Of a DNA stretch of 25,962 nucleotides, positions 25,353 to 25,962 are shown piece after piece (within the stretch, counting starts at the first letter, position 1; each line of letters opens with the position of its first letter). The stretch comes from JBBRLG01 sp038231495. GTDB lineage: Bacteria; Planctomycetota; Planctomycetia; Gemmatales; Gemmataceae. The stretch is taken from NCBI GenBank assembly GCA_038231495.1, contig JBBRLG010000026.1:1-25962 (forward strand), read 5' to 3'. The position numbers were made by a program, and so were the translations under genes. The notes under the pieces were generated by a model, which saw only the letters and a program-made list of their open reading frames with translations, was not told the DNA's origin and ran no database searches.

Positions 25353-25754
25353 ATGACGCGACTCACCAGTGTACTCCTGCCCGCCGCCGTCGCGGTCCTG
25401 TTCCTTTCCGCCAGTGCGGCATCGGCCCAGCCCCGTCCGTACAACCAACCGAATTACGGTCCCGGCTACCACGCACCGCTCAGCCCGTACTTGAACCTCA
25501 TTCGGGGCGGCGACCCCGCCGCGAACTATTTCCTGGGAACCGTCCCCGAGTTTGAACGGCGACAAAACAGCCAGGTATTCCGGTCCGCGCTGGCCGAGTT
25601 GGACCAAAAGGTTGCGCGGGACACGGTGGAACTGGGTCTGTCGGAGCCAATCGCGAACACCGGACATATCACGGCGTTCGGCAATACGGCCGGCTATTTC
25701 GGCAACACCACCGTGAAGCCGCGGGCGGTTGGAGCGCCCGCCAAGCCGAAGTAA
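25353..25754 (+). CDS. Small secreted protein of planctomycete type
   Basis: A 133-residue protein with a clear signal peptide (1-25, ending SASAASA) and a mature part of about 108 residues rich in Asn, Gly, Tyr and Pro. The segment SPYLNLIRGGDPAANYFLG and the later TGHITAFGNTAGYFGN resemble a recurrent family of short exported proteins in Gemmataceae, as I recall it; no function is known to me. The ATG at 25353 is preferred over the upstream in-frame ATG at 25329 because GGAG lies 7 bases upstream and the signal peptide starts there. It is a single-gene transcript with its own promoter and terminator and may be unrelated to the EPS genes. Confidence 0.85.
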   Translation: MTRLTSVLLPAAVAVLFLSASAASAQPRPYNQPNYGPGYHAPLSPYLNLIRGGDPAANYFLGTVPEFERRQNSQVFRSALAELDQKVARDTVELGLSEPIANTGHITAFGNTAGYFGNTTVKPRAVGAPAKPK

Positions 25755-25789
25755 TAAGCGGCGCGCGCCGCAGCAGCAGCACGAAACGA

Positions 25790-25842
25790 ACGCAACGGCA
25801 AGGCCAGGGGCATTTTCCCCTGGCCTTGCCGTTGCGTGTTTT
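25790..25842 (+). terminator. Strong intrinsic terminator, possibly bidirectional
   Basis: Arms 25790-25810 and 25817-25837 form a perfect 21-pair stem with a 6-base loop, followed by G and four T (25839-25842). It ends the small secreted protein gene. The partial gene at the right edge converges on it, and the minus-strand exit (TTCGTTTCGT) is mildly T-rich, so it may serve both. Confidence 0.88.
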
Positions 25843-25864
25843 CATTGGGCCGGCGGTTTGAAAC

Positions 25865-25962
25865 TCACGCTGCCATCGCAACCGCTTCAACTTCCTTGGC
25901 TTGGCGGAGCAACCGACGCCGACGGTACCACGCGCCCGCGGCCGCGACGCCGGACCCGATCA
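25865..25962 (-). CDS. C-terminal end of a membrane-anchored protein (partial)
   Basis: An open minus-strand frame enters from the right edge and ends at TGA (25865-25867). The 31 visible residues read as a Gly/Ala-rich hydrophobic end (IGSGVAAAGAWY), then RRRR, then a polar tail LLRQAKEVEAVAMAA. That is typical of a last membrane helix with a positive cytoplasmic flank. Too little is visible to assign a function. A chance frame in GC-rich DNA cannot be excluded, but the convergent terminator next to it supports a real gene. Confidence 0.4.
   Translation of the reverse strand, partial: IGSGVAAAGAWYRRRRLLRQAKEVEAVAMAA

Noticed and set aside
24429..25667. 412-residue minus-strand open frame opposite the export gene
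   Set aside because: It spans two plus-strand genes and their terminator and promoter; no recognisable domain.
1..25962. CRISPR arrays, tRNA or rRNA genes, and transposase genes
   Set aside because: I saw no regularly spaced direct repeats with unique spacers, no cloverleaf or rRNA sequence, and no transposase or integrase motifs.

Overview
The window reads as part of a planctomycete chromosome, probably Gemmataceae. The grounds are high GC with GC-rich third positions, palindromic intergenic repeats of types I recall from those genomes, a PEP-CTERM/exosortase system, and a small secreted protein of a kind familiar from that family. The taxon is an inference, because there is no rRNA or marker gene.

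Almost the whole window is one exopolysaccharide (EPS) assembly and protein-sorting locus. From about 23.4 kb down to 0.4 kb, 16 genes lie on the minus strand, mostly with short gaps or slight overlaps. In transcription order they are: exosortase, Wzz/BY-kinase-like chain-length protein, EpsI-like protein, polyprenyl-phosphate sugar transferase, GT2 glycosyltransferase, XrtA-type polysaccharide deacetylase, TIGR03087-type glycosyltransferase, two GT4 glycosyltransferases, a multi-pass GT-C-like membrane protein, a third GT4 glycosyltransferase, an O-antigen-ligase/Wzy-like polymerase, a Wzx-like flippase, an asparagine-synthase-like amidotransferase, a CapK/phenylacetate-CoA-ligase-like adenylating enzyme, a deacetylase-like protein of no named family, and finally a PEP-CTERM protein ending in a strong terminator. 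A Wza-like export lipoprotein is divergently transcribed at 23.9-25.2 kb, followed by a small secreted protein with its own promoter and terminator. The minus-strand C-terminal end of one more membrane protein runs off the right edge.

Inferred pathway: the sugar transferase loads the first sugar phosphate on undecaprenyl phosphate, and the glycosyltransferases extend it. CapK-, AsnB- and deacetylase-like proteins may modify it. The flippase moves the unit across the membrane and the Wzy-like protein polymerises it. The chain-length protein and the Wza-like protein control length and export. The exosortase with EpsI processes PEP-CTERM proteins such as the one at the distal end, tying a surface protein to EPS production.

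Intergenic DNA is rich in palindromes: 1-35, a TTGGCAAGGG repeat cluster at 139-288, 1371-1415, 7914-8014 and 19911-19981. The most unusual points are an asparagine-synthase-like enzyme without the N-terminal catalytic cysteine, a BY-kinase-like protein without a C-terminal tyrosine cluster, a basic Pro/Gln/Ala-rich tail on the exosortase, and the uncharacterised deacetylase-like protein.
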